Made by a program: the position numbers and the translations under genes
Notes under the pieces: model-generated
What the model saw: only the letters and a program-made list of their open reading frames with translations
Told to the model about the DNA's origin: nothing
Database searches by the model: none
Shown: positions 26,163 to 33,951 of the stretch, piece after piece
How positions within the stretch are numbered: the first letter of the stretch is position 1
Layout: each line of letters opens with the position of its first letter
DNA from: Hyphomicrobium_A sp963745205
Lineage (GTDB): Bacteria > Pseudomonadota > Alphaproteobacteria > Rhizobiales > Hyphomicrobiaceae
NCBI GenBank assembly: GCA_963745205.1
Contig: CAVUWX010000004.1
Location: forward strand, 62,001 to 126,000
Reading direction: 5' to 3'
DNA: 64,000 nt

Positions 26163-28193
26163 CTAAAGTCCGCGCTTACCGCGGCCCGTTTGGATGCGCC
26201 GAAGCGCCGCGACGAGCGAGTCAACGTCCTCAGGCGTGTTGTAGAGCGCGAGGGAAGGGCGCACCGTGCTCTCGAGCCCAAATCGGCGCAGGATCGGCTG
26301 CGCGCAGTGGTGGCCCGAGCGCACGGCGATGCCTTCGCGATCGAGCGCCTTGCCGACGTCCTCCGAGCGGCACTCGTTGAGCACGAAGGAGATCACGCCG
26401 GCCTTCTCGTGCGCGGTGCCGATGATGCGCAGGCCGGGCACCGTGAGCAGCCCCTGCGTCGCATATCCTAGAAGCTCGTGTTCGTAGGCGGCGATGTTGC
26501 TCATGCCGATGGTCGAGAGATAATCGATCGCCGCGCCGAGCCCGACGGCATCCGCGATGTTGCCTGTGCCGGCCTCGAAGCGGTACGGCGGGCCCTGGAA
26601 CACCGTCTTCTCGAACGTCACGTCGGAGATCATGTTACCGCCGCCCTGCCACGGCGGCGTGTTCTCCAGAATGCTCGGGCGCCCGTAGACGGCGCCGATG
26701 CCCGTTGGCGCGAACATCTTGTGGCCGGAGAAGACGAAGAAGTCGGCGTCCAGCGCCTGCACGTCGATCGGCATATGCGACACCGACTGCGCGCCGTCGA
26801 CCACCGCGATGGCGCCATGCCGGTGCGCCATGGCCACCATCTCGGTGACCGGCGTGATAGTTCCGAGCGCGTTCGAGACCTGGCTCACCGAGACGATGCG
26901 CGTGCGCGGATTGAGCAGCTTCTCGTATTCCTCGAGGATGATCTGGCCGCTGTCATCGACGGGAGCGACGCGTAGCCTGGCGCCCTTCTCGGCCGCGAGC
27001 TGCTGCCAGGGCACGATGTTGGCGTGGTGCTCCAGATACGTGATGACGATCTCGTCGTCCTTGTTGACGTTGCGGCCGCCCCAGGCCTTGGCGATGAGGT
27101 TGATGCCCTCGGTCGTGCCGCGCACGAAGATGATGCTCTCGGGGGAGGGCGCGTTGATGAACGTGCGCACCTTCGCGCGCGCCCCTTCGTAGGCGTCGGT
27201 CGAGCGCGCAGCGAGCGTGTGCGCACCGCGGTGGATGTTGGAGTTGTCGCGCTCGTAGAAAAGCGAAATGCGGTCGATCACGGACTGCGGCTTCTGCGTC
27301 GTCGCGGCGTTATCGAGCCACACGAGCGGGCGTCCATTGACGCTCTGCTCGAGGATGGGGAAGTCGCGGCGGATGACGTGCGGGTCGAAGGCGCGTACGC
27401 CCGAGATCGCCGGAGCCGGCCCGCCGAGATCGGTCACGTGCTGATAGGGCAACGCCTTGAAGTCGAGGACCGAGGCCTGGAAGGCAAACGGCGTCGCGCC
27501 CCCCTGCGGGCCTGCGCCGCGATAAAAAAAAGAGAAGCCCTCGGTCGGCCCCGCGTACGCCGATCCCGGTACGGCGCCGGGCCAGCCGGCGGCGGTCGCA
27601 CCGCGCTCGGGTGCGAAGCTGGGCACCAGCGACATGACGCCTCCAAGCGACGATGGCAGCGCCGCAAGATCGGCTTCGCTCGGGATGCCGCCCGGGGCGT
27701 ACGGCGCCGGCGCGGACGGAGAGGCGCCGAATGCGCTAGAGGGCGAAGCGCGGCTGCCTTCGTCGCCCACGGGGTCAATCGCTGCCGGGGTCGGCGCGGC
27801 TGTCGCCAGCGCGATCATCGGCTCGACGGCGAACACCGGAGCCGACGGCTGCGCCGCGCCCGAAGACGGGAACGGGAACGGCGGCAGGCCGGGGTTGAGG
27901 TTCGGCGACAGCGGAAGCTGCAGCGCCGGCACGCCGGGCAGCGAATTGTAGATTGGTTCGGCGGCAAAGACCGGAGCGGATGGCAGCGCCGCGCCGGGCC
28001 CCGGCATGGGGCTTGACGGCGCGCCGGCGTAGAACGCGTTGGCGAGCCTGGCGATGGTCGCGGCATCGGGCACGCCGGGAGCCAGTGGAGCCAGTCCTGA
28101 AAGCTCGCTGGTGCCGGGGGTAGCGCCCGAGGGTGCGCCTTGTGCAGCGGAGGCGGCGGCTGCCGCCGGATCACTTGGCCGTGGGGTAGTCAT
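26163..28193 (-). CDS. Family 2A encapsulin cargo: cysteine desulfurase with long disordered N-terminus
   Basis: A 676-aa cargo enzyme. Residues 1-268 form a Pro/Ala/Ser-rich, probably disordered extension with short conserved-looking islands: TIARLANAFY (46-55), PSAPVFAAEP (71-80) and its repeat PSAPVFAVEP (116-125), and GFSFFYRG (219-226). Residues 270-676 are a SufS-type fold-type I PLP desulfurase: LEHHANIVPW (stacking His), VVDGAQS (Asp466), the PLP Lys492 in SGHKMFAP and the catalytic Cys630 in RSGHHCAQP. It removes sulfur from cysteine. Its start lies inside the shell gene's 3' end (23-nt overlap). No sufBCDE partners are nearby, so it is not a normal Suf operon. Confidence 0.93.
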   Translation of the reverse strand: MTTPRPSDPAAAAASAAQGAPSGATPGTSELSGLAPLAPGVPDAATIARLANAFYAGAPSSPMPGPGAALPSAPVFAAEPIYNSLPGVPALQLPLSPNLNPGLPPFPFPSSGAAQPSAPVFAVEPMIALATAAPTPAAIDPVGDEGSRASPSSAFGASPSAPAPYAPGGIPSEADLAALPSSLGGVMSLVPSFAPERGATAAGWPGAVPGSAYAGPTEGFSFFYRGAGPQGGATPFAFQASVLDFKALPYQHVTDLGGPAPAISGVRAFDPHVIRRDFPILEQSVNGRPLVWLDNAATTQKPQSVIDRISLFYERDNSNIHRGAHTLAARSTDAYEGARAKVRTFINAPSPESIIFVRGTTEGINLIAKAWGGRNVNKDDEIVITYLEHHANIVPWQQLAAEKGARLRVAPVDDSGQIILEEYEKLLNPRTRIVSVSQVSNALGTITPVTEMVAMAHRHGAIAVVDGAQSVSHMPIDVQALDADFFVFSGHKMFAPTGIGAVYGRPSILENTPPWQGGGNMISDVTFEKTVFQGPPYRFEAGTGNIADAVGLGAAIDYLSTIGMSNIAAYEHELLGYATQGLLTVPGLRIIGTAHEKAGVISFVLNECRSEDVGKALDREGIAVRSGHHCAQPILRRFGLESTVRPSLALYNTPEDVDSLVAALRRIQTGRGKRGL

Positions 28194-29124
28194 GGTACTT
28201 GCCTACTTCGACATCCTCAAGCACGCCCAGAGAGTCCTCCGTGTGGACCGCGAGCGAGCAGTAAAGCGAGATGAGGTAGGAGGCGATCGCGCGCCGGTCG
28301 ATGCCCATGAAGCGCACCGAGAGGCTGGGCGAGACCTCGCCCGGGACGCCCGGCTGGAACAGGCCGACGACGCCCTGCTTCTTCTCGCCGGTGCGCAGCA
28401 ACAGGATCTTGGAATTGCCGTTGCCCGTCAGCGGCACCTTGTCGGAGGGCACGAGCGGCAGCCCGCGCCAGGTCAGGAACGGCGACCCGAACAGCGAGAC
28501 GGTAGGCGGGGGCACGCCGCGACGCGTGCATTCGCGCCCGAAGGCGGCGATCGCGCGCGGGTGCGCGAGGAAGAAGGTCGGCTCCTTCCACACCTTGGCG
28601 ATCAGCTCGTCGAGATCGTCGGGCGTCGGCGCGCCCGCGCGCGTCTTGATGCGCATGGACTTGGCCGTGTTGGCGAGCAGCCCATAGTCCTTATTGTTGA
28701 TGAGCTCGCTCTCCTGGCGCTCCTTCACCTTCTCGATCAGGAGGCGAAGCTGCTCCTGGATCTGGTCGAAGGGGTGGCTGTAGAGGTCGGACACGCGCGT
28801 CTGCACGTCGAGCACGGTCGTCACTGCGTTGAGGAAATACTCGCGCGGGTTCTCCTCGTAGTCGACGAAGGTCTCGGGGAGGTCGGCGTCGCGGTCGCGC
28901 GGCGGACTGCATTCGACGTCGGCGGAGGAGGCGGAGGTGGCGCCACGCGTCTCCTTCACGCGGTTGAGGCGGTAGATGCCGGCCTCGACCGGAGTCCACG
29001 GCAGGAACGGGATCAGCCAGCGCGGTGTGATGCCGCCCCATTGCGCACGCGTCTTGGTCGCGTTGGCTAGTTGTCTTGCCGCGCCTTCGGCTAGAGTCCT
29101 GCGATCATCTGTGTCGTCCGCCAT
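28171..29124 (-). CDS. Family 2A encapsulin shell protein (SrpI-like)
   Basis: A 317-aa HK97-fold shell protomer. Family segments are visible: TKTRAQWGGITPRWLIPFLPW near the N-terminus, VTTVLDVQTRVSDLYSHPFDQIQEQL, LFGSPFLTWRGLPLVPSDK, LRTGEKKQGVVGLFQPG and the C-terminal IASYLISLYCSLAV...LGVLEDVEVGKYHD. There is no inserted cyclic-nucleotide domain, which places it in family 2A rather than 2B. The start at 29124 (MADDTDD) has GAGGGGG at 9-nt spacing; the ATG at 29133 is too close to it. The stop overlaps the cargo start, so shell and cargo are coupled. It should self-assemble into a nanocompartment housing the desulfurase. Confidence 0.93.
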   Translation of the reverse strand: MADDTDDRRTLAEGAARQLANATKTRAQWGGITPRWLIPFLPWTPVEAGIYRLNRVKETRGATSASSADVECSPPRDRDADLPETFVDYEENPREYFLNAVTTVLDVQTRVSDLYSHPFDQIQEQLRLLIEKVKERQESELINNKDYGLLANTAKSMRIKTRAGAPTPDDLDELIAKVWKEPTFFLAHPRAIAAFGRECTRRGVPPPTVSLFGSPFLTWRGLPLVPSDKVPLTGNGNSKILLLRTGEKKQGVVGLFQPGVPGEVSPSLSVRFMGIDRRAIASYLISLYCSLAVHTEDSLGVLEDVEVGKYHDYPTAK

Positions 29125-29571
29125 GCGACCCATCCCCCTCGGTTACCGTCGAATACGAAGCTCCGTTCCGCCGCTCTGCCCGCGCAGATGCGGCGGCTCC
29201 TTCACGCAGGCTCATCCGCTTCGCATGAAGTGTTTTGGATTTGTTTTGCTTGGCTCGTGAGGTTTCCGATTTGGTTAGTTGCGCGTGCGCGAGCTGTCAC
29301 GCCGTATTTGACGGACGCGTGTTCTTTCGTCTGCTATCGCGGAGGAGCGGACCAACACATTAGTCGCCGTGTGAGCCTGCGCGCGACGCGATGATAATGC
29401 GGAGAACGCGTAGCTCGCCCCGGGTCGCGCGCGAACGAAGAAGAATCGCAGAGCTAATTCACCCGCTTGCAAAGCCGCGCGGAGACTTCGCGACGCCCCG
29501 CGCATGCGCGCGCGACAGCTCGCGAACGCCAGAGTGCGTTTGTGGATAAATCGCGGCGGTCGCTAGGCCGC
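29125..29571. other. Intergenic region upstream of the encapsulin operon
   Basis: 447 bp with no supported gene. A T-rich, lower-GC stretch at about 29220-29345 stands out and probably holds the shell promoter. No clear operator palindrome was identified. The size suggests the encapsulin operon has its own promoter and does not depend on readthrough from the patatin gene. Confidence 0.5.
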
Positions 29572-31371
29572 TCACACGAGCGGATGCTTGGCCTTGCGCA
29601 ACCGACCCACCTCCTCGAGCCCCCACCAATAGGCGTGGCGCACGAGCTCGGTGTGCCGGTGCCAATCGAGTATCCCCGTATTGGCCGGGATCGGCGGCAC
29701 CATCAGAAGGTCATCCGGCTTGAGCTGGCGGTTGAAATCTTGGCGGTTGGCCATGAGCGAGCGCATCAGAACGGTCGTCAAGCCTGGCGCGACGGGAAGT
29801 CTCTTGTAGGCGAACGGATTGAGTGTCATGCGCACGAGCTCGGCGCGCGAGGGAAGCTTTTCGTACTCGACGTCGAAGCGCTGCAGCTCGGGGATGTGAA
29901 AGGACACGACCACGTTGGGCCCGCTCTTTAGCTGGTGCATCGTTCGGATCGGCACGTTGTCGAGCAGGCAGCCGTCGACCAGCATCTCGCCCTTCGAGGT
30001 GTAGACGGGAGGCAGCAGCACCGGGATCGAGCCCGAGGCGCGGATGGCCTGGAAAAGATCGCCGCGGTCGTGGCGGTGCAGCTCGTAGCGCGAAAGGTTG
30101 GTCGACACGGCGAAATACGGGATCCACAGGTCCTCGATATTGATGCCGCGGAAATAGCGCCCAAGGTGCTCATCGTAATTGCGGTGATCGAGCAGGCTGT
30201 AGCGGGGCAGTGTGTAGCGCTGCATCGCACGGTTGGTCACGAAGATGTCGTGCGTGCCGACGTCGATGTCGTCGGGGTGCTTCTCCATGGCGAAGGCGCC
30301 GACCATGGCCGCGCCGGCCGACGTCCCGCCCATCATGTCGAATTCGAAGCCGGATTCGATCAGCGCTTTGTAGAGCCCGACGTGCGCGGCGCAGAGCGCA
30401 CCGCCGCCGCAGGCGACGAGCCCGAGCGCTGAGCCGCTGATGAAGCGGAACAGGCGCTGGATATCCTTTGGGGTGTCGAGTGCGACGTGGTGGTGCAAGG
30501 CGACCGAGCGCCAGCGCAGCCAGCGCGCGGTGCCCGTGATCGTCGTGTGGTGGGGATGCAAAAGCACGAGACGGCGAGCCTCGGGGCTTACGAACTCGGC
30601 GACGTGCTGCTCGAGGCGGTTGGGGTTGGGGTTGGACGCGTGCACGCCCACGCCTAGCACGAGGTCCGCGTGCCGGATCGCTTTCTGCGACCATGGCGTC
30701 AGCTCCGGGTCGGCGATGAAGATCACGTAGTCGTATTTGCTCTCGAGCTCGTTGAAGAGCTGTGTCGCCTCGGGGCTGTCGAGCGCGACGCCCGTGGGCA
30801 GAAGCTCGGCGGCCTTCTTGGCGTCGATGACAAAGGTCCTGGCAGCGGTCGCGAAGGCCGAGGTCAACTGCCGGATGAACTCAGGCGGCACCGGCGCGTC
30901 GCCGGCGCGGATGATCGTGATCGTGCGCGGCCGGGGATCGCTGGTCGTGGACTCCGAGCCGGTCGTCGCCGCGAGGCGCTGCGACAGCGTGTTGGTGAGC
31001 GTGCGCCAGATGCTCGGGCATTTCGCAGTGAGCCTCTCGAAATCCTCCCTTCCCAGGCGCAGCACGACGCTGTCGCGCATGGCGGTGACGGTCGCCGTGC
31101 GCGTGCCGCCAGTCAGGAACGCGATCTCGCCGATGGGCTGCTCGGGGCCGATCTCGGCGATAGGGTCGCGGCGGCCCTCCTTGGTGACCGCGAAGCGCCC
31201 GGTGAGAACAATGTAGAGGTCGTCGGCCGCATCGCCCTGGCGCACCAGAACGTCGCCGCGCTTCAGCGAGCGTGTCTTGGTCTCCGTGGCCAGCATCGCG
31301 CGCTCTGACACATCGAGGTCGGCGAAGATCCCTACCGCTGGCAAGCCGGGTTTGGGGGGTTGGGAGTGCAT
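29572..31371 (-). CDS. Cyclic-nucleotide-binding domain/patatin-like phospholipase (NTE family)
   Basis: A 599-aa protein of the neuropathy-target-esterase type. An N-terminal cNMP-binding domain spans about residues 12-135 (RGDVLVRQGDAADDLYIVLTGRFAV, GEIAFLTGGTRTATV). A middle region follows, then a patatin domain: oxyanion GGGALCAAHVG, nucleophile Ser351 in GGTSAGA and catalytic Asp466 in VDGCLLDN. It is predicted to be a lysophospholipase, probably membrane-associated, though no transmembrane segment is obvious. It lies upstream of the encapsulin operon on the same strand. Confidence 0.9.
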   Translation of the reverse strand: MHSQPPKPGLPAVGIFADLDVSERAMLATETKTRSLKRGDVLVRQGDAADDLYIVLTGRFAVTKEGRRDPIAEIGPEQPIGEIAFLTGGTRTATVTAMRDSVVLRLGREDFERLTAKCPSIWRTLTNTLSQRLAATTGSESTTSDPRPRTITIIRAGDAPVPPEFIRQLTSAFATAARTFVIDAKKAAELLPTGVALDSPEATQLFNELESKYDYVIFIADPELTPWSQKAIRHADLVLGVGVHASNPNPNRLEQHVAEFVSPEARRLVLLHPHHTTITGTARWLRWRSVALHHHVALDTPKDIQRLFRFISGSALGLVACGGGALCAAHVGLYKALIESGFEFDMMGGTSAGAAMVGAFAMEKHPDDIDVGTHDIFVTNRAMQRYTLPRYSLLDHRNYDEHLGRYFRGINIEDLWIPYFAVSTNLSRYELHRHDRGDLFQAIRASGSIPVLLPPVYTSKGEMLVDGCLLDNVPIRTMHQLKSGPNVVVSFHIPELQRFDVEYEKLPSRAELVRMTLNPFAYKRLPVAPGLTTVLMRSLMANRQDFNRQLKPDDLLMVPPIPANTGILDWHRHTELVRHAYWWGLEEVGRLRKAKHPLV

Positions 31372-31504
31372 GGGCCCGAAGTTTTGATGCGCGAAGTCTC
31401 ACAGCATAGTGCAAGCGCGCGATAGTAGGCTGCAAATGATGTCTTTTAAGCTCCACGGTAGCTGGGCCGGGGTCGAACGGCACCGCCTGGAGTGCGGGAA
31501 TAGC

Positions 31505-31531
31505 AAAAGGGGCGCCCGTTAAGGCGCCCCT
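31505..31531 (-). terminator. Rho-independent terminator
   Basis: Read on the minus strand, GGGGCGCC-TTAACG-GGCGCCCC is a perfect 8-bp GC stem followed by TTTT, 5 bp after the stop of the 145-aa gene. It ends the two-gene cold-shock-like unit. Confidence 0.85.
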
Positions 31532-31535
31532 CGCA

Positions 31536-31973
31536 TTAGGCGGCGAGCAGCTCGCTTTCGGGCAGCGTCCTCTCCCGAGGGGCGATCGTCACCACGTTGT
31601 CGGTCATCGTCTCCTGCAGGGCCAGCAGGAACTTCTGGGGGCTGAAGCCGCGGTGGGCGTTGAGGCGCAGCGAGGCGGCAATGGCGATGGCCGGAGCGAT
31701 CAGCGCGTAACCGCGGTCGAGCATCAGGTCCTTGAGGCGGCGCGCCGAGAAGACCTCGGCCAGGTGGCGGAAGCGGACGAACACCGCGAGCGCGGTCTGC
31801 GGGTCGCCGTGGAAGCGGCGCTTGAGCTCGGCCTGCACCGTATCGAGATCGGCATCCTCGAGCCCGCGCAGGAGCACAAGACCGCGGCCTCCGGCGATCA
31901 GCGCCTGCATGGCGGCGGCGAGGTCGGTCGGGGCGATCGCGGGAACGTCTGTCAAATCCCAGTTCATGGTCAT
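31536..31973 (-). CDS. Hypothetical protein, 145 aa
   Basis: Unrecognised cytosolic protein without signal peptide or membrane segments. It is largely helical by composition (AELKRRFHGDPQTALAVFVRFRHLAEVF, RRLKDLMLDRGYALIAPAIAIAASLRLNAHRGF). It follows the cold-shock-like gene by 11 bp and is followed immediately by a strong terminator, so the two form a bicistronic unit. Translation may begin at either of two close ATGs (31973 or 31967). Confidence 0.75.
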   Translation of the reverse strand: MTMNWDLTDVPAIAPTDLAAAMQALIAGGRGLVLLRGLEDADLDTVQAELKRRFHGDPQTALAVFVRFRHLAEVFSARRLKDLMLDRGYALIAPAIAIAASLRLNAHRGFSPQKFLLALQETMTDNVVTIAPRERTLPESELLAA

Positions 31974-31984
31974 GGTCCTCGAGG

Positions 31985-32203
31985 TTAAGCGCCAGCGCCG
32001 CCGAAGGCGGTCCAGGGCGTGCCGGTCATGAGAAAGATTTCCTTGCCGCGGCGTGCAGCGACCAGGAAGTCGACGGTGTGGCCAACGATGTGGCCGTTGA
32101 GGTTCTTGATCTCGCTCTTGGCGAAGCGGTACTTGCCGCCGTCGTCGGCCTCGATCATGCCGAAGCCAATCTCTTCGCTGAACTTGGTGATACGGCCGTG
32201 CAC
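31985..32203 (-). CDS. Cold-shock-domain-like protein, 72 aa
   Basis: A short OB-fold protein related to CspA. It begins VHGRITKFSEEIGFGMIEADDGGKYRFAKSEI, matching the cold-shock pattern G-x-(I/V)-K-x-F...GFGFI but with Met replacing the second RNP Phe (GFGMI) and Tyr-Arg-Phe in place of the second motif (DVFVH). RNA binding is therefore plausible but altered. The GTG start at 32203 has GGGAG at good spacing. It is upstream of the 145-aa gene in one unit. Confidence 0.75.
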   Translation of the reverse strand: MHGRITKFSEEIGFGMIEADDGGKYRFAKSEIKNLNGHIVGHTVDFLVAARRGKEIFLMTGTPWTAFGGAGA

Positions 32204-32325
32204 GACACTCTCCCTGTTCGACCTTCCGGCTTGCGCCGGCTGTTGAAGGGAGAATGGGGGAAGTCGGAGGCTCGCGCTGTTCCGCACGTCACAGGCCGCA
32301 AACGGCCGTAAAATATGCAGAAAGG

Positions 32326-32343
32326 GGCGCCGCCGGGCGCCCT
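32326..32343. other. GC hairpin upstream of the cold-shock-like gene
   Basis: GGGCGCC-GCCG-GGCGCCC is a 7-bp stem about 123 bp upstream of the GTG start. Read on the minus strand it is followed by TTTCTGC. It could be a leader attenuator of the cold-shock-like unit, or an end signal in the divergent gap. The same GGGCGCC stem is used by the terminators at 31505, 55962 and 56482. Confidence 0.45.
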
Positions 32344-32495
32344 AGAGGCTCGCGCTGAGGGCCATTGCGGTGTATGACCACCCGCGGGGGCGCGGTCTCG
32401 GACGGGTGCCGAACCGCTGCCGCAATCGACATTCAGACGGGGTTCATGGCCGGGCCATTAGCGTTGCGGTCAAGGTGAGACGCGAGGTGATTACG

Positions 32496-32780
32496 ATGAC
32501 GATCGTTCGGCTGCGTGGCCTGTTGCCTGTGCTGGCAACGTTTGGCGCCCTCGCGCTCGGTGCAAACGCGGCGTCCGCCAACTGCGACTGGTACGTGAAA
32601 ACCGCGCTCGAGCAGCAGCAGCGGAATCTGAAGCTGAAATGCGGGTTTGCCGGCGCCGAGTGGTCGGTCGATAAGGGCGCGCATGCCACCTGGTGCGCTT
32701 CCGTCGGCCCCGATGTCTCGCGCGCGAGCGCACAGAAGCGCGAGGCGGCACTCACCCAGTGCGCGGCGAAGGGCAACTGA
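32496..32780 (+). CDS. Small secreted protein, 94 aa
   Basis: Unrecognised. A signal peptide (LRGLLPVLATFGALALGANAASA, cleavage before NCDW) leads a mature part with four Cys (NCDWYVK, LKCGF, TWCAS, TQCAAK), probably disulfide-bonded in the periplasm. The ATG at 32496 with GAGGTGA upstream is chosen over an in-frame start at 32370. No function can be inferred. Confidence 0.75.
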   Translation: MTIVRLRGLLPVLATFGALALGANAASANCDWYVKTALEQQQRNLKLKCGFAGAEWSVDKGAHATWCASVGPDVSRASAQKREAALTQCAAKGN

Positions 32781-32937
32781 GCCCGCTGCGTTGCGCCTGT
32801 TTCATTGGCAGTCGCTCGAACGTTGATCGCGTGCGTGTGACGCTGCCGCAGCGGTGTTGAAACGCCAATTCCGGCTTGATCGCGCGCCGCGCCCGCCCGA
32901 GACTAGCTGCGCGCTCTCTCCTGCATCGCGCGAGGCC

Positions 32938-33948
32938 ATGGCGAACCCCGTTCTCATCGAAGTGACGCGCGGCGCTCTCGTCGAGAGCTGGCACCGCGGG
33001 TCGGTCGCCGTCGCCGCCCCTTCCGGCGCGCTCGCGCTGGCGCTGGGCGACGTCGCTTCCCCGGTCTATCCACGCTCCGCCATCAAGGCCTTGCAGGCCG
33101 TGCCGCTGATCGAGACCGGCGCCGCCGACCGCTTCGGCTTTGGCTCGGCCGAGATCGCGCTCGCGTGCGGCTCGCACGCGGGCACCGAGCGGCACGCGAG
33201 CCTCGCAGCTTCGATGTTGCAGCGCGCGGGCCTGACCCCTTCCGCCCTGCACTGCGGGCCGCACGCTCCGCTCGGCGCATCCGCCGCCAACGCGCTCATC
33301 GCTGGCGGCGAAGCGCCGACGCAGCTCCACAACAACTGCTCGGGCAAGCACGCAGGCATGCTGGCGACGGCGGTGCATCTGGGCGAGCCGGTCGCGAACT
33401 ACTGGCAGCCCGGCCACGACGTGCAGAAACGCATCCATTGTGCATTGGAAGAGGTGTCGGGGGCCGAGCTCGGAGCGGAGGTGTGCGGGACCGACGGATG
33501 CTCGGTGCCCAACTGGGCGATGCCGTTGTCGGTGCTGGCGCGCACGTTCGCGCGGCTCGCCACCGGCGAAGGGCTCATCGCGAAGCGGCGCCAGGCGCTC
33601 GACCGCATCCTGCAAGCATGTTGGGAGTACCCCGAGCTGGTGGCAGGGCGCGGCCGCGCCGACACCGTCGTGATGCGCGCGCTCCCCGGCCAGGTGTTCA
33701 TGAAGACGGGTGCGGAAGGCGTCTATTGCGGCGCGTTCCCCGGGCTGGGGCTCGGTTTTGCCCTGAAGATCGACGACGGCGGCAAGAGGGCGTCGGCTGG
33801 AGCGGCGATAGCGCTGGTCGAGCGGCTATACCCGGCCGCGCGCGGGCTCATGCCTTACGGCGAGATCAAGACCTGGTGGGGCGTCGAGGTCGGCGCCATC
33901 CGCTCCGCGGCCCCGTTCGAGGCGGCGCTCAACAAGCTCAAAGCCTGA
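32938..33948 (+). CDS. L-asparaginase II family (Rhizobium etli ReAV-like)
   Basis: Hydrolyses L-asparagine to aspartate and ammonia. The 336-aa protein belongs to the bacterial asparaginase II family unrelated to E. coli AnsB. The residues used by the R. etli enzyme appear to be present: Ser47 and Lys50 (YPRSAIK), Ser79 (CGSHAG), and the zinc-site Cys134/Lys137 (NNCSGKHAG) and Cys188 (CGTDGCSVP). The ATG at 32938 begins the conserved domain. It converges on the Tat-exported repeat gene with 3 bp between stops. Confidence 0.9.
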   Translation: MANPVLIEVTRGALVESWHRGSVAVAAPSGALALALGDVASPVYPRSAIKALQAVPLIETGAADRFGFGSAEIALACGSHAGTERHASLAASMLQRAGLTPSALHCGPHAPLGASAANALIAGGEAPTQLHNNCSGKHAGMLATAVHLGEPVANYWQPGHDVQKRIHCALEEVSGAELGAEVCGTDGCSVPNWAMPLSVLARTFARLATGEGLIAKRRQALDRILQACWEYPELVAGRGRADTVVMRALPGQVFMKTGAEGVYCGAFPGLGLGFALKIDDGGKRASAGAAIALVERLYPAARGLMPYGEIKTWWGVEVGAIRSAAPFEAALNKLKA

Positions 33949-33951
33949 TTG

